Of a stretch of DNA of 64,000 bases, positions 33,454 through 42,289 are shown in pieces. The notes under the pieces are model-generated. The model was given only the letters and a program-made list of their open reading frames with translations, searched no databases and was not told the origin of the DNA. A program made the position numbers and the translations under genes. This stretch comes from Streptomyces clavuligerus (GTDB taxonomy: Bacteria > Actinomycetota > Actinomycetes > Streptomycetales > Streptomycetaceae). The DNA lies in NCBI RefSeq assembly GCF_005519465.1, contig NZ_CP027858.1, positions 2,790,001 to 2,854,000 on the forward strand, written 5' to 3'. The first letter of the stretch is position 1. Every line of letters starts with the position of its first letter.

Positions 33454-34265
33454 CCCCCGAGGTGGGGCAGGTGGTCCGGGACGCGGCGACGTCGGCGGTC
33501 GGCCGGGTGATGGGCCATGTCGGCGGGCGGGTCCAGCTCCGTCCGCTGCGGGGCGGGCGCGAGTGGGACGCGCTGCCGGAGGACCTGACGCCGGTGCTGC
33601 CCGCGCCGCCCGTACCGCCGGAGTGGTCCGCGCCCGTACTGCCGGAACGGTCCACTCCCGTACCGTCGGAACGGTCCGCGCCCGTACCGTCGGAACGGTC
33701 CGCTCCGGCGCGGGAGACCGGCGACGACGCTCACGGGGAGCCGCGCCGGGACGCGCCCGACGAGCCGTTCGGGGAGCCGAGCGGGCACCCGGACACGGCG
33801 GAGCGGAACACCGGGCCGGACCCAGGGCCGACGGGCCCGGCGAGCCGGGCGGAACGGGACAGCGACCCGGCCGGCCCGGCGGCGGGCGGGAGGCCGGGCG
33901 GAGGACTCGGCGAGCTGCTGCGCGCGGCACCCGTACCGTCCGGCGCGCTGCCGCCCGAGCCCCTGCCCTCCGGTCTGCTGCCCTCCGGCCTGCTGAACGG
34001 GCTGCTGCCCGGCCGCGCGGACACCGGCCCCCTGACCTCCGTCCTCGCCGCCGTCCGCGCGGGCCGTGCCGCCGCCGGTGCCGACGACACCGCCGACGGC
34101 GCGCTGTGCCCCCGCCGGATGTGGTCCCGGGAACGGGCCGACCGGCTGCGGCGCGACATCCTGAGCGCGGCTCTCGCGCGGGCCGGGGCCACGGCCCGCG
34201 CGAGAGCCGACACGGCGGGCGAGGTCCCCGCCGAGGCCCGGATTCCGGCGACGGGGAGCGGGTGA
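33450..34265 (+). CDS. Hypothetical protein with actinobacterial VTPEVGQVV N-terminal motif
   Basis: 271 aa. The first 45 residues (VTPEVGQVVRDAATSAVGRV, then QLRPLRGGREWD) match a short domain I know from many Streptomyces hypothetical proteins. A long Pro/Glu/Ser-rich stretch with a repeated ERS(T/A)PVPS motif follows, then a helical C-terminus. GTG 33450 has GGAG 7 nt upstream. It lies 3 bp before the next gene. Function unknown. Confidence 0.7.
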   Translation: MTPEVGQVVRDAATSAVGRVMGHVGGRVQLRPLRGGREWDALPEDLTPVLPAPPVPPEWSAPVLPERSTPVPSERSAPVPSERSAPARETGDDAHGEPRRDAPDEPFGEPSGHPDTAERNTGPDPGPTGPASRAERDSDPAGPAAGGRPGGGLGELLRAAPVPSGALPPEPLPSGLLPSGLLNGLLPGRADTGPLTSVLAAVRAGRAAAGADDTADGALCPRRMWSRERADRLRRDILSAALARAGATARARADTAGEVPAEARIPATGSG

Positions 34266-34268
34266 GCC

Positions 34269-34718
34269 ATGCCGTTCCCCACGCCCCCGGGGCCCGGCGG
34301 CGGGTCCGCGCCCGCCGCGCGGTACGTGTGCGGGGCCCCCGTCACCCTCCCGCTCCAGCTCATCACCCTGGCCCTGGAGATCACCCCCCGGCTCCCGGGG
34401 CACCCCCTGGAGGTGGCGACCGATCTGCGCTGCGCGCTGGAACGGCACACCGGGGGACCCCACTTCGACCTCGTACGGGAACCGGGCCGCCCCGACAGCG
34501 GCGCCGTCTGGACCCTGTGGGAGGAGGGCAGCCGTCCGGAGTGCGTCTGTCTGCTGCCGGACTGCCCCGTCGACAACGGTGAGCCCGGCGGCGCCAACGA
34601 GGCGTGCGCCCTGTACGAGGGGCATCCCGGCGTGCACAGCTACCACTGCGCCGACCCCGAGACCGGCGGTTGCCACCCCTATGTGTACGCATATGAATCC
34701 GGCCACGCCCCGATGTGA
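34269..34718 (+). CDS. Hypothetical Cys-rich protein
   Basis: 149 aa. Central ITLALEITPRLPGHPLEVAT, then a Cys cluster (CVCLLPDCPVDNGE, CALYEGHPGVHSYHCADPETGGC) that could bind metal. It follows the preceding gene by 3 bp. No named family recognised. Confidence 0.75.
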   Translation: MPFPTPPGPGGGSAPAARYVCGAPVTLPLQLITLALEITPRLPGHPLEVATDLRCALERHTGGPHFDLVREPGRPDSGAVWTLWEEGSRPECVCLLPDCPVDNGEPGGANEACALYEGHPGVHSYHCADPETGGCHPYVYAYESGHAPM

Positions 34719-34781
34719 CCGTGACCGTCGCCGTGACCGTCGTTCGATGGAAACGGGCTCTTCGATGCAACGGGAACGGGC

Positions 34782-35645
34782 TCACCCGGCGCCGGCGGTG
34801 ACCTCCCGGGCGATCTCCAGCAGCCTGGGGAGCGCGGGATGGGCGGCGGCGGCCCGGTACGCCAGCAGGACCGGCACCCGGGGGACGTCCGGCAGCGGCC
34901 GGTAGGCGACCCCCGGGTGCGGATGGGTCTCGGCCGTGGAGACGACCGAGACGCCCGCCCCCCGGCCCGCCGCGATCGCAGTCAGCCAATCGTCGGTGGT
35001 GGTGACTGCGACCGTGGCCGGGGGGCGGGCCCCCGGCGGCCACAGATCGAGGGCCGTCACCCCGGAGACCTCGTTGATGACGACCGGGACCCCCGCCAGA
35101 TCCGCGAGGGTGAGCCGGTCGCGCGCCGCCAGCGGCCCGTCCGCCGTCACCGCCGCCACCCGCTCCTCCAGGTACAGCGTCTCGGCCACCAGCCCCGGCG
35201 CCTCGATCCGCCCGCGCAGCACCGCCGCGTCCACCTCGCCGCGCGCCAGGCCCGCCGTGCGGTCGTCGATGCGCAGCAGCTCCAGCGGGGTGTCCGGCAG
35301 CTCCCGCTCCCAGCGGCGCAGCAACGGGGTGGTGTACGCGCCCAGCGCCGACCAGGCGTGCCCGAGGCGCAGCGGACGGGGCCGCCCGGGGCGTCCCGGG
35401 GTCAGCGCCTCGTCGAACGCGGCGACGGCGGCTGTCGCCTTCTCCCGGAAGATCCGACCCTGGGGGGTGAGCGAGACATGGTGGGTGGAACGGTCCACCA
35501 GCCGGGCGCCGACGTCCCGCTCCAGCGCGGCCAGGGTGCGGGAGACGGTCGGCTGGCTCAGGCGCAGCCGCTGCGCCGCCCTGGTGATGCTCGACTCCTC
35601 GGCGACGGCGAGGAAGCAGCGGAGGTGGCGCAGTTCGATGCCCAT
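34782..35645 (-). CDS. LysR family transcriptional regulator
   Basis: 287 aa. Winged HTH at the N-terminus (LRHLRCFLAVAEESSITRAAQRLRLSQPTVSRTLAALE begins at residue 5; shown in parts: RAAQRLRLSQPTVSRTL), then the periplasmic-binding-like effector domain. ATG 35645 gives the canonical MGIELRHLRCF start. Divergent from the EamA transporter across a T-N11-A box at 35676; it probably controls that gene and itself. Confidence 0.94.
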   Translation of the reverse strand: MGIELRHLRCFLAVAEESSITRAAQRLRLSQPTVSRTLAALERDVGARLVDRSTHHVSLTPQGRIFREKATAAVAAFDEALTPGRPGRPRPLRLGHAWSALGAYTTPLLRRWERELPDTPLELLRIDDRTAGLARGEVDAAVLRGRIEAPGLVAETLYLEERVAAVTADGPLAARDRLTLADLAGVPVVINEVSGVTALDLWPPGARPPATVAVTTTDDWLTAIAAGRGAGVSVVSTAETHPHPGVAYRPLPDVPRVPVLLAYRAAAAHPALPRLLEIAREVTAGAG

Positions 35646-35675
35646 GGCGCCGGAGCATAGCCGGGGTGGGCGCAT

Positions 35676-35698
35676 GGTTATACCTCATCGGCATAACC
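35676..35698. promoter_or_regulatory. LysR box between lysR and eamA genes
   Basis: GGTTAT-N11-ATAACC, a perfect T-N11-A inverted repeat located 31 bp before the LysR start and 85 bp before the transporter start, the classical position for a LysR recognition site. Confidence 0.8.
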
Positions 35699-35783
35699 GC
35701 AGGCGCGATCGGCATTTCCCTGCTCGAACAGACGCCCGTAGCGTGGGTGGGAGTGCCCGTCGTCGCGAGATCAGGAGCAGGGT

Positions 35784-36746
35784 GTGGACGAGGCCCGCAG
35801 CGCGGTCGTCAAAACCGCCGGAGCCGGGGCCGCCGTGTCCCCGGGCGCCGTGTCCCCGGGTGGCGCGGCTCCGGCCGCTCCGGCCGCAGGAGGGCTCGGG
35901 GGGCGGCTCGGCCCGGTCGGCCTGGTGTTCGCGGGGGCGCTCTCCGTGCAGTTCGGCGCGGCCGTCGCGGTGCTGCTGATGCCCCGTGCCGGGGCGTTCG
36001 GGGTGGTGACCCTGCGGCTCGTGCTCGCGGCGGTGGTCCTGCTCGCGGTCTGCCGTCCGAAGCTGCGCGGGTACGCGCGGGCCGACTGGGTCACGGTGGT
36101 CGCGTTCGGCCTCTCCATGGCCACGATGAACATCCTCTTCTACCAGGCCGCCGACCGGATTCCGCTGGGCGCGGCGGTCACCCTGGAGGTGCTGGGGCCG
36201 CTCGCCCTCTCGGTGTTCGTGTCCCGGCGGCTGATCAACCTGGTCTGGGCGGGTCTTGCGCTCGCCGGGGTGGTGCTGCTCAGCGGGGGCGGATTCGACC
36301 GGCTCGACCCGGTCGGCGCGGGGTGCGCGCTGGGCGCGGGGGCGATGTGGGCGGCGTACATCGTCTTCAGCGCCCGCACCGGCCGGCGCTTTCCGCAGGC
36401 CGACGGTCTGGCCCTGGCGATGGCGGTCGGCGCGGTGCTGAGCCTCCCGCTGGGCCTCACCGAGTCCGGCACGACCCTCCTCGACCCCGAACTCCTCCTC
36501 CTCGGCCTCGGCGTCGCCCTCCTGTCCTCCGTCCTCCCCTACACCCTCGAACTCCTCGCCCTCCGCCGCCTCCCCGCGTCAACCTTCGCCATCCTGATGA
36601 GCCTCGAACCCGCGGTCGCCGCCGCCGCCGGTTTCCTCGTCCTGAGCCAGGCCCTCTCCGCCACCGACGCGCTCGCGATCGTCCTCGTCATCGCCGCCAG
36701 CCTGGGGGCGGTTCGCACCCGGGCGCCGGGTGCGGACGCGACGTAG
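35784..36746 (+). CDS. EamA/DMT superfamily transporter (RhtA-like)
   Basis: 320 aa. After about 35 Ala/Gly/Pro residues there are ten predicted transmembrane helices in two EamA halves (for example ITLEVLGPLALSVFVSRR-like and LPASTFAILMSLEPAVAAAAG). The SLEPAVAA turn is typical of RhtA-type amino-acid/metabolite exporters. GTG start with AGGAGCAGG upstream. Confidence 0.92.
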   Translation: MDEARSAVVKTAGAGAAVSPGAVSPGGAAPAAPAAGGLGGRLGPVGLVFAGALSVQFGAAVAVLLMPRAGAFGVVTLRLVLAAVVLLAVCRPKLRGYARADWVTVVAFGLSMATMNILFYQAADRIPLGAAVTLEVLGPLALSVFVSRRLINLVWAGLALAGVVLLSGGGFDRLDPVGAGCALGAGAMWAAYIVFSARTGRRFPQADGLALAMAVGAVLSLPLGLTESGTTLLDPELLLLGLGVALLSSVLPYTLELLALRRLPASTFAILMSLEPAVAAAAGFLVLSQALSATDALAIVLVIAASLGAVRTRAPGADAT

Positions 36747-36818
36747 GGCTCCCTCTGGGAGAGCTTGGGGCGCGGGGGCTCGGGGGCCGGCCGCCGGCGA
36801 CGGGGCCGTCCATACCCA

Positions 36819-37150
36819 AGCCCCTCCGGCGTTTGAGGAGCGGGGGTTCGGGGGCTGGCCCCCGACGATGGGGCCGCGCGGGGGTTCGTCGGCTTGCGCG
36901 TGAGGCTTTCCGCTGGTGCGGGGTCCGTCCTCAAGCGCCGGACGGGCTGGTTTTTGTGCGGGTCCGTCTGTGCCCGGGGGTTCGGGGTGCGGGCGGCTCG
37001 TCAGGTGCGGGATGTGGGGGCCTCCGGGCTCGACTCCTCAGGGCCGGCAGACCGGGCGTCCGATGTCCAGAGGCGGGTCAGCGTCCGCCGGTCCCTTCCG
37101 GGGACGACCCTGCACCCCCCACCAGCAGGGACCAGCCCACCCGGTGCGGG
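36819..37150 (+). repeat. Long intergenic repeat, copy D
   Basis: Forward copy between the convergent EamA and XRE-TPR genes. It shares the GTCCGATGTCCAGAGGCGGG segment with copy C only, so these two are the closest pair. A truncated start of the same element (36764-36805) precedes it, suggesting repeated insertion or slippage at this site. Confidence 0.85.
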
Positions 37151-37217
37151 AAGTGGGCACACCCCCGCCCGGTGGGAGACAAAGAACCCCGCGGCGTAGA
37201 GCTGACCGTGGCTCGAC

Positions 37218-38567
37218 TCACGCCTTCAGCTCGGCCACCAGCCGCACCTTCTCGTCCATTCCTCTGACGGCCCGAACCCTTCTGTGCAGAGCCAGACTCT
37301 TCCGCATCTTCTCGAAGTGCTCGTCCCCCCGAGCGGTGGAAAGGACCATGTAGTCGTCCAGGAACACTTCCCACGAAGCACACGCTTCCTCGATGTGCCC
37401 CAGCTCGAACTGCCTCTGCGCCAGCACCGCGTTGGCATGCAGTTGGCCCTGACGTTCCTGAGGCGGCATGGCTTTGATCGACTGCTTCAACACCTTGATC
37501 GATGAGGGGAGGTCCCGCCCCTCATAGTGGACATGAGAGACATGGAAGAGATACGCCGCCCGGTCGTATCCTCCGATCGACTCGCGACGGGAATCCGCCC
37601 GCGAAAGCGCGGATTCCGCCTCCCGGAGCCGGATGGACGCACCTCTGTGGTCGCCCACCATGGCCGCTGCGTGCGCTTGCTGCCCACGGAGGAAAGCGAC
37701 AAGTCGAGGACCGGCCTTGGGCGCCGCCTCAGCCGCGGAATCGGCAAGTTCCAGGGCTTTGCGCCCATGGCGCAGGCTGGACGCCTGCAAGCTCATACCC
37801 CGGAGTGTCCGGCAGTACGTGAGCTGGTCCTGGGACTCCCCGGCCAGTTTGAGTGCCGCAAGGTAGTACTTCTGACCCAGCCCATGAGCCCGCTCGTACA
37901 TGGCCATCCAGCCGGTGAGATAGGTGAGATCCGAGGCCGCCGACAACACGTCGCGGTGGACTTCCTCGGTCGCTCGGGCTCTGAGATACGGAGCAACGGT
38001 GTTCACCAGAAAGGCAGCCGCCATCGGGCGGGCATGCCCTCCGCCCAACTCGTCGAGAATATCTGCGATCTTCTCGGTCATCCTGCGGACGACATCGACC
38101 TCACCCCGTCCGATGCGCCCGGCGGGCCCGGCGATGTGCGCTCGGTCATCCGCGCTCATCACCTCGGTGAAGAGCGGAACGGGGAGCGCGACCGAGTAGA
38201 GACTCGTAGCGAGAACACTGCGCCGGGAGGGGTTCACATCGTCCTTTCCGAGCTGAAGCAGCGATTCGACAATGTCACGCGGTTCGTCGCCCTCCTTTGA
38301 ATTCGGCGGCGTGAATCCGATTTCCGCGTAGGTGACCGGACGGCCGAGCCGACGTTCGAACGCCGTAACGATCAGCGGTCTGGCCCGCTTGTTCGGTTGT
38401 GACCCCCTGATCCACGCGGCAACCGACGGCTGGCTGTAGGTCAGGTTCATGCCTGCCTCTGTGCCCAGCCGATTGACGGATCGCGCGAGCTTTGCCTCTG
38501 ACCAGTCTGCCTGGTCGAGCAAGACGCGGAGCGCTTCGTTCCGCTGCCTGCCGGACGTTTCAGCCAC
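37218..38567 (-). CDS. XRE family regulator with TPR-like C-terminus, locus C
   Basis: 449 aa from GTG 38567 (GGGGAG 5 nt upstream). HTH-like N-terminus (EAKLARSVNRLGTEAG, YSQPSVAAWIRGSQP) and a long helical TPR-like region. No TTA codon was seen. It is divergent from the cassette C genes and flanked by repeat copies D and C in opposite orientation. Likely regulator of cassette C. Confidence 0.87.
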   Translation of the reverse strand: MAETSGRQRNEALRVLLDQADWSEAKLARSVNRLGTEAGMNLTYSQPSVAAWIRGSQPNKRARPLIVTAFERRLGRPVTYAEIGFTPPNSKEGDEPRDIVESLLQLGKDDVNPSRRSVLATSLYSVALPVPLFTEVMSADDRAHIAGPAGRIGRGEVDVVRRMTEKIADILDELGGGHARPMAAAFLVNTVAPYLRARATEEVHRDVLSAASDLTYLTGWMAMYERAHGLGQKYYLAALKLAGESQDQLTYCRTLRGMSLQASSLRHGRKALELADSAAEAAPKAGPRLVAFLRGQQAHAAAMVGDHRGASIRLREAESALSRADSRRESIGGYDRAAYLFHVSHVHYEGRDLPSSIKVLKQSIKAMPPQERQGQLHANAVLAQRQFELGHIEEACASWEVFLDDYMVLSTARGDEHFEKMRKSLALHRRVRAVRGMDEKVRLVAELKA

Positions 38568-38702
38568 GTCATCTCCCCACACATTTATGGGTTTTATGCT
38601 GCGCCGCCTTCTCTACGGTACCCGCACCGGGACCCTGAGCGGTTAGCTCTACGAACGCCGCCGCGCGACGCAAGCCTGCACCACCCCGACTGGAGATTGA
38701 CA

Positions 38703-38870
38703 GTGAGTCAGCCCTACCGCATGGAGCTGGAGTTCAACCCGTTCGACTTCGGCCCCTGCGACTGCCCCAAGATCGATTGCCCGCTCAAGCCGAGCCCTCC
38801 CCCTCAGGCCGAGCCGCCACCGGATTCGAAAGGGTTTCCGTGCGATTCCGAAAGTCCAAGCACTCCATAG
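38703..38870 (+). CDS. Small CxCPxxDC-motif protein, cassette C
   Basis: 55 aa from GTG 38703, GGAG 7 nt upstream. Core EFNPFDFGPCDCPKIDC (Cys19, Cys21, Cys26), then Pro-rich, with an additional Cys47 absent in the A and B versions. It overlaps the start of the membrane-peptide gene by 31 bp, a more extreme coupling than in A (17 bp) or B (9-bp gap). Confidence 0.77.
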   Translation: MSQPYRMELEFNPFDFGPCDCPKIDCPLKPSPPPQAEPPPDSKGFPCDSESPSTP

Positions 38871-38962
38871 CAAGCGCCCTGGTGATCTTTTCCCTATGGG
38901 TCATCGCCGTGGGAATCATCGCCTCCGGGATCGCGCGAGAGCGGCTCTACGCTGGGGCCTGA
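38840..38962 (+). CDS. Small single-pass membrane peptide, cassette C
   Basis: 40 aa: basic start (VRFRKSKHS), helix with FSLWVIAVGIIASGIARER, short tail LYAGA. Aligned without gaps to peptides A and B through the LW-I-VG-IASG core. The gene lies wholly downstream of and overlapping the Cys-motif gene; the inverted repeat copy C begins 8 bp after its stop. Confidence 0.75.
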   Translation: MRFRKSKHSIASALVIFSLWVIAVGIIASGIARERLYAGA

Positions 38963-38970
38963 TTCACCCT

Positions 38971-39276
38971 CCCGCACCCGGGTGGGCTGTCTGCCCGTGG
39001 TGGGGGGTGCAGGGTCGTCCCCGGAAGGGACCGGCGGAGAACCGCCCGCCTCTGGACATCGGACGCTCGGTCTGCCGGCCCTGAGGAGTCGAGCCCGGAG
39101 GCCCCCACATCCCGCACCCGACGACCGACCCGAGCAAAACAAGCCCGTTGGGGGTGCCCCCTCTGGGGGAGTTTGAGGACGGACCCCGCGTCCAACGCAA
39201 AGCCTTATACGTAAGCCGACCGCCCCCGCGCGGCCCCGTTGTCGGGGGCCAGCCCCCGAACCCCCGCGCCTCAAGC
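38971..39276 (-). repeat. Long intergenic repeat, copy C (inverted)
   Basis: Inverse orientation to copies A, B and D. It fills the whole gap between two convergent stop codons: membrane peptide C (38962) and the histidine kinase (39271, inside the repeat end). Most similar to copy D, with which it forms inverted flanks around locus C. Confidence 0.85.
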
Positions 39277-40920
39277 TCCCACAGAAGGCGCACCCCCCGC
39301 CCACCCCAAGGCCAAGGTCACCGTAAACGTCGTCCCCACCCCCACCGTGCTCTCCACCCCCACCGTCCCCCCGTGGTCCCGCACGATCTGCCGCACGATG
39401 GCCAGCCCCAACCCACTCCCCCCGGTCTGCCGCCCCCGTGCGGCATCCGCGCGCCAGAAGCGGTCGAAGAGGTGCGGAAGCGCGTCCTCGGAGATACCGG
39501 TGCCGGTGTCGTGGACGTGGATGATCGCGAGTTCGCCATGCGGGACGAGGGCGAGCGTGACGGTGCCGCCGGGAGGGGTGGCGCGGATCGCGTTGGTGAG
39601 GAGGTTGCCCACGACCTGGCGGAGGCGGTCCGGGTCGGCGTGGACGAGGACGGGGGTGGCCGGGGGCGCGGTCGTCAGGGTGACGGTGGCGGCCTCGGCG
39701 CGGGCGTGGTGGGCGGTGCGGCAGGTCTCCAGGAGTTCGCGGAGGTCGACGTCGACGCGGTGGTAGGTGAGCGCCCCGGCCTCGGCGAGGGCCAGGTCCT
39801 GGAGGTCGTCGACGATCCGCTGCTGGAGCATGACCTCCTCGTGGAGGGAGTCCAGCAGTTCGGGCGTGGGCTCCACATAGCCGTCCTGGAGCGCTTCCAC
39901 ATAGCCCCGCAGATTCGCCAGCGGAGTCCGCAGTTCATGGGCGATGTCCCCGGTGAGCCGCCGCTGCCGCTCCTCGGCCCCCTGGATGGAACCGGCCATC
40001 CGGTTGAACGCGCGGCCGAGTTCCGCGATCTCGTCCCGCCCGGTGACGGGCACCCGTCGCGCGAGGTCGCCCTCGCCGAGTGAGCGGGTGGCGACGGTCA
40101 GCGCGCGGACGGGCCGCAGCACGGCCCGGCTCAGCAGCAGCGCGGCGAGGGCGACCGCGAGGGCGACACCCGCCGCGACACCGACGGTGGGTGCGGCGGC
40201 GAGGGCGGGCGGGGACTCGTCCCGTACCCCGAGGTGGACTTCGAGCCGGGGCGGGGTGACGCCCCGGGTCCGTTCGCGGAACGCCCGCTGGAGGCAGGCC
40301 GGGGCCCGCTCCCGGCTCTCGTCCTCGCAGCGCCGCACGGCCAGCAGGTCGGCCTGCGGCGGCCGTCCCTTCGGCACGTCCCGCCGGCAGTCGGCGGGCC
40401 GGAGATCCGTGCTGACCAGGGGGATACCGGAGCCGTCGGGGCGGGCGGTGACCACGGCGCCCGCCCGGGTGAGGCACGCCGCGTACACCGCGGTGGCCCG
40501 GTAGTCGCGGATCGCGACCACGGTGGGTTTCAGCCAGCCCGCCGGGGCCCCCTCGGCGGGCATCCGCAGCCGGGGCAGCGGGTCCACGAGGACGGGCGGC
40601 TGACCGCTCCCGGGGCGCGGGGCCCGTCCGGCGAGGACGTCCGAGTCGGCGACGAGGTCATCACCCGCGGCGATGACCCGGATGCGCTGGCCCGTCTCCC
40701 GGGACAGCTCGTCCACCACCGCGGGGACCCGTTCCCAGGTGCCGTGGGCGTAGCCGTACTCCCGGAGCCGGTCGGTGATCCGGGCGGTCTCCTCCCGCCC
40801 GGCGGTGACGGTCCGCTCGACCGCGCCGGTGGCCTGCCGCCAGGTCAGCCACGCGGTGGCGGCGGTCGCGGCGACGGCCACGAACACCAGCACTCCGATG
40901 ACCCGGAGCCGGAAGGTCAC
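39271..40920 (-). CDS. Two-component sensor histidine kinase
   Basis: 549 aa. Transmembrane helix near residues 5-25, large extracytoplasmic sensor with Cys residues, a second helix (GVALAVALAALLLSRAVL), HAMP, HisKA box with the phospho-accepting His in GDIAHELRTPLANLRGY, N-box NLLTNAIRATPP and G boxes GTGISED and GGSGLGLAIV. GTG 40920 overlaps the response regulator stop (GTGA). Signal unknown. Confidence 0.95.
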   Translation of the reverse strand: MTFRLRVIGVLVFVAVAATAATAWLTWRQATGAVERTVTAGREETARITDRLREYGYAHGTWERVPAVVDELSRETGQRIRVIAAGDDLVADSDVLAGRAPRPGSGQPPVLVDPLPRLRMPAEGAPAGWLKPTVVAIRDYRATAVYAACLTRAGAVVTARPDGSGIPLVSTDLRPADCRRDVPKGRPPQADLLAVRRCEDESRERAPACLQRAFRERTRGVTPPRLEVHLGVRDESPPALAAAPTVGVAAGVALAVALAALLLSRAVLRPVRALTVATRSLGEGDLARRVPVTGRDEIAELGRAFNRMAGSIQGAEERQRRLTGDIAHELRTPLANLRGYVEALQDGYVEPTPELLDSLHEEVMLQQRIVDDLQDLALAEAGALTYHRVDVDLRELLETCRTAHHARAEAATVTLTTAPPATPVLVHADPDRLRQVVGNLLTNAIRATPPGGTVTLALVPHGELAIIHVHDTGTGISEDALPHLFDRFWRADAARGRQTGGSGLGLAIVRQIVRDHGGTVGVESTVGVGTTFTVTLALGWAGGAPSVGA

Positions 40921-41636
40921 CGGACCCCGGCCCCGCCGCCGGGGGCCCGGTCGCCGGAGAGCCGGTAGCCCCGGCCGTAGACGGTCTCGACCACCCGCGG
41001 CCGTCGGCCGTCGGCCTCCAGTTTCCGCCGCAGATTCATGACATGCGCGTCCACGGTCCGTTCCAGGACGTTCTGGTCGAACCCGAAGACGCGGTCGATG
41101 ATCTGCCCCCGGGTGAACACCCGCCCGGGTTCCTCGGCGAGGAGCTGAAGGATGGCGAACTCCTTGCCGGTGAGCACCACGGGCTCCCCGCCCGCGCGCA
41201 CCTCGTACCTGGCCGGGTCGATCTCCAGCTCCCCGACCGCGAGGACCCCGGCCCCGGCGCTCACGGCCGCCGCCCGCGCCCGGCGCAGCAGCGCCCGTAC
41301 CCGCGCGGCCAGCTCCCGGGGGCTGTACGGCTTGGTCATGTAGTCGTCGGCGCCGAGGTCGAGCCCGAGGAGCATGTCCTCCTCGGTGGTGCGGGCGGTG
41401 AGCAGCAGAATCGGTATCTGGGACTCCGTCCGCAGCACTCGGCACACGTCCAAGCCGTCCACGTGGGGCATCATCACGTCCAGCACGATGAGATCGGGCC
41501 GGGTGGCCCGGGCCCGGTCGATGGCGGAGCGCCCGTCGGAGACGATCTGGACCTCGTTGCCCTCGCGTTCGAGATAGATCCGGATCAGCCGCGCCTGTTT
41601 GACGTCGTCCTCGGCGACCAGGATGCGCGGACTCAA
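40917..41636 (-). CDS. OmpR-family response regulator
   Basis: 239 aa. Receiver domain with Asp9-Asp11 acidic pocket, phospho-acceptor Asp53 in LIVLDVMMP and Lys102; C-terminal winged helix with the GRGYRL end motif. TTG start with GAGGGGG 7 nt upstream. Four 10-bp direct repeats lie directly upstream (41661-41700), likely its own binding site. Confidence 0.95.
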   Translation of the reverse strand: MSPRILVAEDDVKQARLIRIYLEREGNEVQIVSDGRSAIDRARATRPDLIVLDVMMPHVDGLDVCRVLRTESQIPILLLTARTTEEDMLLGLDLGADDYMTKPYSPRELAARVRALLRRARAAAVSAGAGVLAVGELEIDPARYEVRAGGEPVVLTGKEFAILQLLAEEPGRVFTRGQIIDRVFGFDQNVLERTVDAHVMNLRRKLEADGRRPRVVETVYGRGYRLSGDRAPGGGAGVR

Positions 41637-41660
41637 CGGGACCCCCTCGGCAGCGGACGA

Positions 41661-41700
41661 CGGCGAACGGCCGTGAACGGCGGTGAACGGCGGTGAATCG
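41661..41700 (-). repeat. Four 10-bp direct repeats upstream of the response regulator
   Basis: Units CGGCGAACGG, CCGTGAACGG, CGGTGAACGG, CGGTGAATCG in exact 10-bp phase. On the minus strand the core reads GTTCACC-like, as in OmpR/PhoP-type boxes. Position 25-64 bp before the TTG start suggests autoregulation. Confidence 0.65.
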
Positions 41701-41793
41701 CCGGGCTGTTGCCGGTGACTCTACGACCCGTGCCGACCCGTGGGCGGTGTTATCGCGTGGAGAAGTCCGGGGTGCCGAGGGCTGTTCGCGGGG

Positions 41794-42183
41794 TCAGCAG
41801 GGCCAGAGGGCGCCGCCGTCGGGCAGCAGATGGTCGGGTACCCAGCCCGCCCGCGGTGGTGCGAGAACACGCAGGAACGTCCAGCTCACGCCGGATCGGT
41901 CCCTGGTGTAGCAGTGGTGGTTCACCTGGTACCGGGACGGCAGCGGAATCCCGTAGATGACGCAGTCCGTGCTGGTCCCGCCGTAGAGCCGGAGCGGGCC
42001 GGACCTCTCCGTCCAGCGCGCACCGTCCCGGTCCGGCGGCGCCGGAGCCCCGCACGGCACGTCCGCCACGGGGGCCGGGCCCACCGCGGCGGGCCTTTCC
42101 GCCGCCGATGCCGTGGCGGAGAGGCCCAGCGAAGCGGCCAGGGCGAGCGCCGCCGCCACCGGCGCTGTCCGTCGTTGTCTCAT
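41794..42183 (-). CDS. Secreted SH3-like protein 1
   Basis: 129 aa. Sec signal peptide (MRQRRTAPVAAALALAASLG, AXA cleavage near residue 28) and a four-Cys mature domain with SWTFLRVLAPPRAGWVPDHL, matching the 42290-42673 paralogue (SWTFVRNDTTGVQGWIRDDL). Resembles small extracellular SH3b-like proteins. AGGAGG precedes the ATG. Confidence 0.8.
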   Translation of the reverse strand: MRQRRTAPVAAALALAASLGLSATASAAERPAAVGPAPVADVPCGAPAPPDRDGARWTERSGPLRLYGGTSTDCVIYGIPLPSRYQVNHHCYTRDRSGVSWTFLRVLAPPRAGWVPDHLLPDGGALWPC

Positions 42184-42289
42184 GTCGCCTCCTGCGGATG
42201 CCGAGGGGGGCGCCGAACGGGGATTTCCGGCGCCCCCGGTGATCAGGTTTCACTCAGCCGACGTACACGGGAGCACGGAGCTCCCGGGC

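Noticed and set aside
33051..34706. 551-codon minus-strand open frame
   Set aside because: The plus-strand genes have ribosome sites, overlaps of start and stop and a known N-terminal motif; the minus frame is compositionally a shadow.
36819..39276. Locus C as a complete transposon
   Set aside because: No transposase, recombinase or target-site duplication could be seen; kept only as a candidate unit with inverted flanks.
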